Shown piece by piece: positions 36,499-45,257 of a stretch of DNA of 45,257 nucleotides. A model generated the notes under the pieces. It was not told the origin of the DNA. It worked only from the letters and a program-made list of their open reading frames with translations, and ran no database searches. Origin of the DNA: Bacteroidota bacterium (GTDB taxonomy: Bacteria; Bacteroidota; Bacteroidia; 2-12-FULL-35-15); NCBI GenBank assembly GCA_016707685.1, contig JADJHE010000036.1, positions 1 through 45,257 on the forward strand, given 5' to 3'. Every line of letters starts with the position of its first letter. The first letter of the stretch is position 1. Made by a program: the position numbers and the translations under genes.

Positions 36499-36522
36499 TT
36501 AGGTTCTCCTAATTATTTTTTT
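36493..36522 (+). terminator. Intrinsic terminator/attenuator between gldL and gldM
   Basis: AAATAATTAGG (36493-36503) pairs perfectly with CCTAATTATTT (36508-36518) around a TTCT loop and is followed by a T-run to 36522. The stem includes the gldL stop codon. As a rho-independent terminator inside the operon it could lower gldMN transcript relative to gldKL. Confidence 0.75.
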
Positions 36523-36586
36523 CATGGGCAATATTTTCATTGAACAAATTAATATAGTATTAATCATAGAAAACTAATATAGAACT

Positions 36587-38197
36587 ATGTCAGGTGGAAA
36601 AGAAACCCCAAGGCAGAAGATGATTGGTATGATGTACCTGGTGTTAACAGCACTCTTGGCGCTTAACGTATCAAAGGAAATCTTAAATGCCTTTGTAATT
36701 ATTGAAGAAAGTATAAATATTACAAACGAAAATTTCGATACAAAGAATGGTATGTTGTACCAAAAATTTACTAAAGCTACGGCTGAAAATCCTGACAGAG
36801 CAAAACCTTGGGAAGCAAAAGCATTAAAAGTTCAAAAAGAATCGAAAGATCTTTGTCTTTTCATCGATGATATCAAAAGTCAACTGTACCAAAAAATTCA
36901 AAAAATTCCAAAGGAACAAGCCGATACTCTTCATTTAATGTATTTAGAGAGTAAGGATGAAAACAATATTCCTACAGAATTAATGATTGGTGCTGGTGCT
37001 GATCCTGAAAATGCAACAGGATTAGCAAAAGATTTGAAAGAAAAAATTGAAAAATTCAAAAAAACAATTACTGAATTAGTTCCTGAAAAAGATCGTAAGC
37101 AATTAAAATTAGGTTTAAGTACAGAAGAAATGTACTCTATTGGAGATGAGCGTATGGTGAAATGGGAAAGTAATTTATTTGCTCATCAACCAGCAGCAGC
37201 TGTGTTTAGTGTTTTAGCAAAATTGAAAAATGATGTTAAGAATGCAGAGAGTGATGTAATTAGTACATTATTACGTAATGTAGATGAATCAACAATTAAA
37301 TTTGATAAAGTAGTTGCGAAAGTAGTTGCTCCATCAAATTACATTATTGCTGGTGAGGAATACAAAGCAGATATCTTTATCGCTGCTTATAATTCTTCTT
37401 CGAATCCTGAAATTTTGATTGGACCAGTTGATACAACAACTGGTTTGATTAAAGGAGCTTCCACAAAATTGGAGACTTTTGAAAATGGTTTAGGTAAATA
37501 CTCTGTGAAAACAGGTGCTGAAGGTCAACAAACATTTAGTGGTGTTATTAATGTAAAAGGACAAGATGGTAAGTTTACTGGTTATCCTTTTGAAAGTTCA
37601 TACATGGTTGCAAAGCCATCAATGGCTATTTCACCTACAAAAATGAATGTGTTTTATATTGGAGTTGAAAATCCAGTAGATATTTCAGTTGCAGGTGCTC
37701 CTCCTACAAGCGTAGTTGCTACATTATCTGGTGCAAGTGGTTCATTAATTACCAAAGGACAAGGTAAATACATTGTAAAAGTAAGTGCTGGACAAAAATG
37801 TGATATCAATGTTTCAGTAAAAACTAAAACAGGAACAAAATCAATGGGTAAAATGGAATTCCGTGTTAAAAAGGTTCCTAGTCCATTGGCTTCATTCGCT
37901 GGTGTAACTGGTGATGGTAAAGCATCTAAAGGTGAGTTGCAAGCAGCAGGTGGTGTTATTCCTAAGCTAGAAGACTTTGTATTTGACTTGAAATTCCCTG
38001 TAATATCTTGAGTTATGTCAATGAACATCAATGGTGTATTCGTTGATGCTCCTGCATCAGGTCCAGGGAAAACAGGTCAGATGTCTGACATGTTAAATAA
38101 AGCGAAACCTGGTACAAAAATATTAATTGAGCAGGTAAAAGTTCAGGCTCCTGATGGAGTTCGTTCAATTCCAGGTTGCGTGATTAAAGTGAAATAA
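36587..38197 (+). CDS. gldM: T9SS motor-shaft protein GldM/PorM, with internal TGA
   Basis: GldM has one N-terminal transmembrane helix (KMIGMMYLVLTALLALNVSKE) anchored beside GldL and a long periplasmic shaft of several beta domains that reaches the GldK/N ring. The opening ETPRQKMIGMMYLVLTALLA is diagnostic. The frame is open to codon 474 (FDLKFPVIS), then has TGA at 38009-38011. It continues in the same frame with VMSMNINGVFVDAPASGPG and ends IKVK at 38197, giving 536 codons in all. The part after TGA clearly belongs to the C-terminal domain. A base substitution (for example from TGG) or a compensated pair of indels would explain it. If real, about 60 residues of the tip domain are lost. 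Confidence 0.94.
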
Positions 38198-38218
38198 TTT
38201 TTTTAAAAACGAAATGTC

Positions 38219-39069
38219 ATGAAAAAAGTAAAAATTCTTTTAATGTTATTTTTTGCTACAATAGTAGTAATGGATAACTATGCACAGGAAGTATTGGCGC
38301 CAAAACCGCCTAAGTATCCTGATGGAGTTTATACAAAAGAAAATACACGTACTCGTAGAGCTATCCCATATCCTCACTTGCGCGAAGCAGATGTAATGTG
38401 GAGCAAACGTGTATGGCGTGTGATTGACTTACGTGAAAAAATTAATCATCCACTTTATTACCCTGAATCACCAATTCTTGACAGAAAAAGTTTATTTCAA
38501 GTACTTATTGATGGTGCAACCAAAGATGGAACGATTACATGTTTTAACAATCCTGCTTTTGATGATGAATTTCGTTATGATATGACTAAGAGTGAGGTGG
38601 AAGCCATACTCTATAAATGGGACACACTTCAAACGGAGGATCCAGTAACGGGTGAGATAAGAGCTGCTCCAACGAAAGATGCTGTTGAGTCTGGTGAGAT
38701 TCAGCAATATTGGATTAAAGAGGATTGGTTCTTTGACAAACAACGTTCTGTTTTAGATGTTCGTATTATTGGAATTTGTCCTTTAACTTTAAAGAAAAGT
38801 GAAACAGGGAGATTGTGGTGACAACCCCTTTATTTTGGATTTATTTTCCAGAGGCTCGTCCAGTTTTTGCTAATCAAGAAGTATACATGCGTCACAATGA
38901 TGCAGAGCGTAGAACTCTTGAGGATATTTTCTGGAAGCGTATGTTCTCTAGTTATGTTCGTAAAGAAACTAACGTTTATGATCGTGTAATTAGTGAATAC
39001 AAATCTGGTTTAGATGCTTTATTAGAATCTGAGCGTGTAAAGAATGGATATATTTACTTGGGAACATGA
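38219..39069 (+). CDS. gldN: T9SS ring protein GldN/PorN (one frameshift in this sequence)
   Basis: It has a signal peptide (ILLMLFFATIVVMDNYAQE). The family landmarks are EADVMWSKRVWRVIDLREKINHPLYYPE, RKSLFQVLIDGATKDG, QYWIKEDWFFDKQRSVLDVRIIGICP, FWIYFPEARPVFANQEVYM and DAERRTLEDIFWKRMFSSYV. GldN pairs with GldK in the periplasmic ring. One G is missing in the run 38807-38809; KKSETG should continue as EIVVTTPLFW. Corrected length is about 283 residues. It is the last T9SS gene here and is followed by a strong terminator. Confidence 0.95.
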
Positions 39070-39102
39070 TTTGTTCCACTTCTAAATAAAACGTTACAAA
39101 AG

Positions 39103-39140
39103 AAAAATCCCCTTCCAAAATCATGGAAGGGGATTTTTTT
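39103..39140 (+). terminator. Rho-independent terminator of the T9SS operon
   Basis: AAAAATCCCCTTCC (39103-39116) pairs with GGAAGGGGATTTTT (39125-39138) and continues into a T-run. It separates gldN from the TIR/STAND cassette, which must therefore have its own promoter (TTTG at 39143-39146 is a weak candidate). Confidence 0.93.
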
Positions 39141-39196
39141 TATTTGTATATTTATACCATACAGGTATTCTACTCCAATAAAATAATAACACACAC

Positions 39197-40068
39197 ATGT
39201 CAGGTATTTATTTAGCTTTTACTTCAGATGATATAGAAGAGAGACGTCACGATTTATTTAACACGCTCATTAAAGCTAATTTTCAAGTTTTTCCTTCCAA
39301 TTTAAAATATGAGAATCATTTTTTTACTCATATTAAAGAAGAGATAGGTGAAGCTGTCTGCTCCGTTCATCTGTTAGGATTAGAGTATGGCCCTTTGTTA
39401 GAAGGGCATTCAGTTTCTCTTAGCCATTATCAATATAATTTGGCACTAGAAAAATTAAAAATAAATCCAGATTATAAACTCTTTATTTGGTTTCCATATT
39501 CTATCAATGACATTAAAGATGAAGCACAATCTAGGTTCATTGCAGATATTAGAAATAATATAATACATGGAATGAATTTCAGTAATACAGCTTCTACTAT
39601 TCAGCTAGTTGATGATTTGAGAATTAGTGTAAAAGTTGAACAGAAACAATTGTTTGACATAAAAGATACGGATGTGTTTTTGGTGTATAATCAATTAGAT
39701 GATAATGATGCAAATGAAGTAGCTGAAATGCTAAGCGATATTATTCCAATCGAAAAATTGAATATTATACAAGATAGTGAAATGGATTATTCTGAATTTT
39801 GTGCACAACAAATTGGGAAGAGTAAGCTGGCTGTTGTTTATTTTAAGGAATCATCCGATTGGGCTTTGCCCTTTACACAACAAATTTGGAAAAAATTGGT
39901 GGTGCTTCTTCCCATACACCTATTCTTCTTATTGGTGATGAAGATCCAGAAACCAATACAAATAAAAAATTTAAAGCACCTAAGGTTGTCTCTTTAATTG
40001 TTGCAGGTGAATTAATTCCGCTTGAAATTAAGGTTCAGTACGATAAAATAATTGACGCAATTAGCTAA
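39197..40068 (+). CDS. Tandem TIR-like domain protein (one frameshift)
   Basis: Corrected length is about 290 residues in two related alpha/beta units. Unit 1 (residues 1 to about 150) starts GIYLAFTSDDIEERRHDL and has VCSVHLLGLEYGPLLEGHSV, the pattern of TIR-like domains that open many bacterial STAND-linked proteins. Unit 2 (from about residue 158) starts DVFLVYNQLDDNDANEVAEML and has IGKSKLAVVYFKESSDWALPF. The SxxW position is kept, but the NADase Glu expected four residues after Trp is Phe. One A is missing in the run 39890-39895; QQIWKK should continue as IGGASSHTPILLIGDEDP. It lies 10 bp before the STAND gene, so it is probably co-transcribed. The TIR assignment is by pattern; it may sense or signal rather than cleave NAD. 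Confidence 0.7.
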
Positions 40069-40078
40069 TCTAATAATT

Positions 40079-43000
40079 ATGCAAGAAGAAGTAATTTGTC
40101 CTTATCCAGGATTACGACCATTTAATGAAGATGAGTCTATTTTTTTTAAAGGACGAGAAGAGCATATTGAGCAAATTGTAAAGCAGCTAGAAGAAAAAAA
40201 ATTCTTGATGCTTACTGGTGCTTCTGGTGATGGGAAATCATCTTTGGTATATGCAGGTGTAATTCCAAACGCTAGAGCAGGTTTTTTTAAGGCAAAATTT
40301 AATAATTGGATCGTAGCAGACTTTAGACCAGAACGTGAGCCTTTAAAAAATATGGCTCAGGCAATTGGCGAGCAATTAAAGCTGAAAGATATTACAAAGG
40401 TTGAAAAAGAATTGAGTTACGGGTTTTCTTCCTTAATCGATATATATAAAGGATCACCATATTGGGTAGATCAACAAAGCGAAAATTATACATCCCTTTC
40501 AGTAGAAGAACAGAAGAAAGCGAAGCGTAAAGGTGCAATTTGCTAATTCTGGTAGATCAATTTGAAGAATTTTTTACGAATCCAGAAAATTATCATAATG
40601 GGAAAACTTCTATTGAATCACAAGCGGTAGTAAATTCATTATTAGAAACAACAAGGCTGTGCATTGAACAAGATGTGCCAATTTACATTGTATGTACAAT
40701 GAGGAGTGATTATATTGGCCAGTGTGCTTCTTTTAGAGGATTGCCCGAATACATTGGATACAGTCAGTTTTTTGTCCCACGTTTAAAGCGTAAAGAAATA
40801 TATCAGGTTATTGAAGAACCTGCTCAATTAAATGGGAATAAAATTTCAAAACGATTGGTAGAAATGCTGATTAATGAAATGAATGATGGGATAGATCAAT
40901 TACCGGTATTACAGCATGCTTTAAATCAAATTTGGCAAAAAGCTGATCGTGGGCAAGTTGAGATGGATTTAATTCACTTTGCAAAAATAAATGGAATTCC
41001 TCGCAATCAACTAACATCTGAAGATAAACTATTGTTTGAACATTGGTTCAATCAATTACCAGAGTTTAAGAAAGATTTTTTCAATCAATCATCTTTGGGC
41101 GATGTGTTGGATGCACATGCAAATGAATTGTTTGAAACTGCAAATAGTAGTTCTGAAAAAACATCATCTGATGATGCAAAGCTGATTGTAGAAACAGCTT
41201 TCAAATGCTTAACAAAAATAGATGAAGCACGTGCTGTAAGAAACAGAATGACATTGGAGGAGGTAACTCAGATAATTAATAAAAATCATATTAGTACTTC
41301 AACCGTTGCTGAAGTATTGTACTTGTTTCGTATTCAAGGTAATACTTTTTAAAGCCATTTATTTTTACAGCATCCGACTCAATAGAGCTTTGCTGACAAT
41401 GCTGTGTTGGATATTACGCACGAAAGTTTGATACGTAATTGGAAAACTTACAGATTGGGCAAAAGAGGAGTATGATAATTTGTTGACATGGCAAGATTTT
41501 AATAAACAATTACAACGTTGGGTGGCAAGCAAAAAGTCATCGGGTTATTTACTACCGATTGGCCCACTTACTTTTTTTGAAAATTGGTTTATTGAAGTAA
41601 AGCCAAATAAATATTGGTTAGCTAGGTATGACGAACGAGAAGTTTCTAAAGAGCAAAAATTAGCAGATGCAGAGGAAACATTAACAAATGCAACTCAGTT
41701 TATTAAAAAAAGTGCTAGACGTTTATTTGTTAATCGCACAGTCATTAAGTATGGTGCAGATAAGTTAATTGCGGCATTTGGTATTTTATTATTAGTGACA
41801 AGTTGCACCTATTTCTTTTTTGATTACAGAAAGAAGCAAAATGATTATGTAATAAATGATATACAAGAAAAGAGTGGGGAGTTGCTAAAGTCGAAGTATA
41901 TAAAAAATATTGTTAAGGCGGATTATATTTTAACAGCCGAACGATTAAATCAGGTGTTTATAAAGATTTACTAAAGAACATTGACGGTGATTCAGCCCAA
42001 ATAGATGTTGTAAGAGAAATGTTTGCAACGTGTTTAGGTATACAGGAGAGTAAAAAAGAAGACGAAGTCAATAATCCTTTATTAGGAACTTTATTTTTGG
42101 AGCAATTGCATTTAATTGAAGAGAAAAAAGTATTTCAGAATAATACATCTTTAATAAGTAACATTAATAACGTATTAGCAATTGTTTAGGACAAATTGTA
42201 TTGAAAAGGAATAAGCTTTCTCTTAACGATAATGGAGCATATCAAAAATTTTGCGACAATTCTTATTCTGCATTTGTTGGTTTGTTAAAGGATACAACAG
42301 CATTAAAAAAAGTGGAAATTGAGCAGTTTAATAAATATTTACAAGTTATGCCTGATATTGTAGGCTATGATACATCAAAATTAAAAGTGATTGCTGATGC
42401 ACTAGATCCTTTTGACCGTAAAACAAAAACCTTTGATCTTTATATCCCAAAGATAAAACCGTTAGGCAAAAATTGGAATAATGCAATAACACATAATAGT
42501 GGGTATTTTCAAATGGCTAATTTGTACATACTAACAAATCAATTTCAAAAATTTAATAATAGTTTCGATTCGATTTTATTCTATAATAAAAACTTTTTAA
42601 ATACTACTTATGGATATTCTTTTGATCGTTTTTTTTGTGATTTAATTATAACCAACAAATTGTTTTCGAAAGAAGGATTAGGTCTCATTGCCAAAATTGA
42701 AGAAAAGAAAACTGTCAAAAGTAATTTTCCTGTTGAAGTTATTATGTTAAATAATTTGTTGTTTGATAAATCTGACGTTACCTTATGGACAATTAAGCGT
42801 TTTGCAATAAAAGGTAATCACAATGCATGCGATCTTCAAATGCAATGGGAGCGAATTAGTTATAAGCAGTTGAATGATTTGGCTGAGAATATTATTTCTA
42901 AGTTTTTAGCAAATCCTAAACAGAGTAATGATGAAAAAAATTACATGGCAGCTTTGCTTTATAAGGCAAAAGCTTTTACTAATAACAAAAAAGAAAATTA

Positions 43001-44187
43001 TAGCACGGACTTAATTAAGGAAAATTTGAGAAATGCAATGTCCTATTACAAAAAGGTTGGACCCGATTACTTAAAAAGTGATATAACAATTGGTGAAGGA
43101 GATTTGAGAACAGTTGGGAGAGCAAAGTTGTTTAAGCATCCATTTATTGTTTCGTTGACAGATAGTTATAATCCATTTGAAATTTGGGATTGGAGAGTTG
43201 CCTCGTACAGAAACAAATCTGTTTTTCTGGATTATGTTTTTACAAATGAGAATTTAATGGATTTTTATTTTAAGAACGATGTGGATGCTGAAATATTAAA
43301 TGACTTTTTGTTGAGTTATTATTCAACCTTTCGCTATAAAGATAAAGACGAAAAGACGTTTGATTTAACTCTGTTTTTGAAAGCAATAGATACAGAGAAC
43401 GTTTCTTCAAAATTTGATAAAGATGCATTTTTAGCATTCTGTACATCATATTATCACAGTCGTAATAATGTAGGGGAAGCCACCAGATATGAAAAAATGA
43501 TAAACAAGAAAAAATTGTTTGATAAAGAAAAATTAAGCAACCCGTCTTATTCTTACAAGTACTATAACTTAGCAAAAGTGCTATTAAATTATTTTTTGAA
43601 AAACCACTTAAATTAAACCCTACCGAGCATGAGTTGGATCTAAAAGTTATGACAATTCAAAAAAGCGACTATGACTCTGCTTTTGTTTATATGAGCTATT
43701 TCCCAGATCAATTTCAAAAGCGAAATGTTTTATTGTCAAATATCGATAGTTTACAGCGACATGATAAAGATGCTAATGCTATGGTATTGCTTGATACGTT
43801 ATTGAATGGATATATTTATAAAAGTCCAAAATTTGGGAATAAATTATTTGAAATTTTTGGAAGAATGTCTACCGTAAGTGGTGATAATATTGCAATGGCT
43901 TTATTAAAAGACAAACCCGACAATATGAAGCCGGCTTGTTTAAACTTTTTTGTGGATGGGAAAGCACAAAAGGGTAATTATTTTCAAGCAACAACCTTTA
44001 TTCCTGATTATATTTCCTCTTCTTCTCAATTGTCACTTTACAATACAATACTTAAAAATGAGATAAAAAATAAAAGTAATTGAAAAAATGGTTAGTCGCT
44101 ATGGATAATCCACGTGTTAGTGATAATTGGGCGACAGGGGAATATGAAGATAGTGAAGTTGGTGGCACTTACTACATCTCGGAATAA
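40079..44187 (+). CDS. Giant nSTAND1-type NTPase with membrane helix (at least seven frame breaks)
   Basis: Start is ATG 40079 (MQEEVICPYPGLRPFNEDES), the usual opening of nSTAND1 proteins (PGLRPF, FFKGREEHIEQIVKQLEE). Walker A is GASGDGKSS with K53; Walker B is LILVDQFEEFF (about 40545). Next come TMRSDYIGQCASFRGLPEYI and LPVLQHALNQIW, then ITHESLIRNWKTL, a standard nSTAND C-end. A transmembrane helix (LIAAFGILLLVTSCTYFFF, about 41760-41820) follows, then about 780 residues of helical, lysine/asparagine-rich sequence I cannot classify. Frame breaks, mostly a lost base in a homopolymer, lie near 40540, 41348, 41392, 41450, 41957, 42188, 43592 and 44089. Restoring them gives one protein of about 1370 residues ending GGTYYISE. 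STAND NTPases act as oligomerising switches in immunity or signalling; the trigger is unknown. Confidence 0.8.
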
Positions 44188-44208
44188 ATGATTGAAAAAC
44201 TTTAAATT

Positions 44209-45175
44209 ATGAAAGTATCGACTCGAATTAGAATCATATTATTTGCCTTAATGATATTTGGGGCTTTTGCAAATTTTGCATTAAATGATTGGGGAAACAC
44301 CATCATTGTGTGGTGCGAAGTATTAATGGCGATTTCTTTTATTGGAGAGATAGCAGAAGTATCTTACAAAAGAATTCAGAATAATTACAGAAAAAAGTTA
44401 AGCTCCATTGTTTTGATTCTGCTAATTTCAATCACATTGCTAGTTATGGCCTCCGTTTTAGAGATTCTTTTTACAAAATCCTTGTCGGATATAATTCCTA
44501 TCATTTTAATATCTTTAATTATTCTTGTTGTGATTGTGATTTCCGAAGCATTGTTTGATTTTTTCAAAAATATTGAATCGCAAGGTATTTATGAATCATT
44601 ATTTTTATGTATGTTTTTTGTGTCAACGGTGTTTAAAAATGCGTCATTACCTGGAGCTAGCATAATACTTGTATTGAGCATTTTGTTCTTAGTACCGTAT
44701 TTTGTTACATCTACAGTTAAATTTTTTAAAGAAAATTACAATTTTGGTAAAGCGTTAATCATCGTTTTAACTTTCGGCAGTTTCTCTGCCTTGCTTTTAG
44801 GTGTTTTTAATCTTTTAAAAACAATGCATCTTTCAATTTGCTACAATTATTTTTTATCTAGCCGCAATAACATTTTTAGTTATGCTTTTTGGGTTGCTTA
44901 AATGGAAATATGAATTCAAGGGCACTACAATAAACATACTTGAAGGACTTCGAATGTTTAAGACAAATATTGTGTTGTTGTTTTTTATGCTGTTTGTTTT
45001 CACATCCTATAGATACCTTACAATTATTAAGGTTGCTCCTGATTTTTATTCTGCAGATTACCCAAAGAGTTTTTATGACCTTCGAAATGGAAATGAATGG
45101 GACAAAGCAAATGATATCAGAGAAGCATACGATGCTTTTGTTGAAAAAGCTGAAATAAATGGTTTTATAAAATAA
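44209..45175 (+). CDS. Polytopic membrane protein of the STAND cassette (one frameshift)
   Basis: Corrected length is about 321 residues with seven or eight hydrophobic helices, for example IRIILFALMIFGAFANFAL, VLILLISITLLVMASVLEIL, IIPIILISLIILVVIVIS, IILVLSILFLVPYFVTS and TNIVLLFFMLFVFTSYRYL. The C-terminal 45 residues are hydrophilic. The A-run at 44818-44822 has one base too many; LGVFNLLK should continue as QCIFQFATIIFYLAAITFLV. I do not recognise the family. It starts 21 bp after the STAND stop and is presumably part of the same transcript; it could be a membrane effector or anchor for the complex. Confidence 0.7.
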
Positions 45176-45179
45176 TTCT

Positions 45180-45257
45180 GTGTCAGTCTATTTTTTTATA
45201 TTCAGTTTAATCGGATCACTGGTTTTAGTGGCGTTTGTTGTTTCTGCTTTTCTTAAA
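45180..45257 (+). CDS. Possible start of a further membrane protein, cut by window edge
   Basis: From a GTG at 45180 the frame is open to the window end and reads as a hydrophobic helix (FIFSLIGSLVLVAFVVSAF). It could be the next gene of the cassette or a frame-broken continuation of the preceding membrane protein. Too little is present to decide. Confidence 0.25.
   Translation, partial: MSVYFFIFSLIGSLVLVAFVVSAFLK

Noticed and set aside
38009..38011. TGA read as an amino acid (code change or selenocysteine) in gldM
   Set aside because: Other genes in the window end in TGA (for example the RAYT, the arginase-fold protein, gldN), tryptophan is coded by TGG throughout, and no SECIS-like hairpin was recognised after the codon.
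39197..45257. Prophage or integrative element at the right end
   Set aside because: No integrase, phage structural gene, tRNA or attachment-site repeat is seen; only the TIR/STAND cassette is present.
1..45257. tRNA, rRNA or riboswitch genes
   Set aside because: I scanned the intergenic gaps for cloverleaf, GTTCGA-type T-loops and known riboswitch cores and found none. The gaps are short and hold repeats, terminators or promoters.

Overview
The window is AT-rich DNA from a Gram-negative member of the Bacteroidota. The main evidence is a type IX secretion (T9SS) / gliding cluster in the order porP/sprF-gldK-gldL-gldM-gldN. Supporting evidence is a TTTG-N19-TAnnTTTG type promoter ahead of porP, LptE-, OmpH- and AsmA-type envelope genes, and the linked group miaB / sigma-54 regulator / lptE / TPR protein / secG / groES / groEL. 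The exact genus cannot be read from the sequence.

Layout. 1-1076: damaged remains of a SpoIIE-type (PP2C) phosphatase. 1077-2155: dinB (Pol IV) with a broken first quarter. 2168-2913: a REP-associated tyrosine transposase (RAYT) between two 45-bp inverted repeats. 2907-10358, minus strand: lipoprotein, DEAD-box helicase, rlmF, two poorly known proteins, a YcaQ-like glycosylase, a MazG-like pyrophosphohydrolase, OmpH and a 2-Cys peroxiredoxin. 10594-19203, minus: secA, a secreted protein, an AsmA-like protein, an RluB/RsuA-type pseudouridine synthase with a long basic N-terminal extension, and yraN. 19331-19978, plus: a DUF4412-type secreted protein. 20106-21484, minus: a tyrosine phenol-lyase-like enzyme. 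21745-29074, minus: groEL, groES, secG, TPR protein, lptE, sigma-54 regulator, a four-helix-bundle (S23-type) gene and miaB. 29307-39069, plus: topA, a divergent arginase-fold protein and the T9SS core. 39197-45175, plus: a three-gene cassette of a tandem TIR-like protein, a very large nSTAND-type NTPase with a membrane anchor, and a polytopic membrane protein. A possible fourth gene runs off the right edge.

The most novel item is that last cassette. It has the form of an NTP-dependent conflict or immune-type signalling system: TIR-like sensor/effector, STAND switch and membrane component. It sits directly behind the T9SS operon but is separated from it by a strong terminator. The second notable item is the arginase-fold protein before porP, which has lost three of the six usual manganese ligands.

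A caution for the whole window: about twenty-five genes' worth of reading frame is clean, but many genes are broken by single-base gains or losses, often in homopolymers. These include secA and groEL, which a living cell must have intact, so most of the breaks are probably consensus errors. They cluster at the left edge and across 39.9-44.9 kb. I therefore annotate the broken genes as single genes over their full span and state where the frame changes. gldM is different: it has an in-frame TGA rather than a shift.
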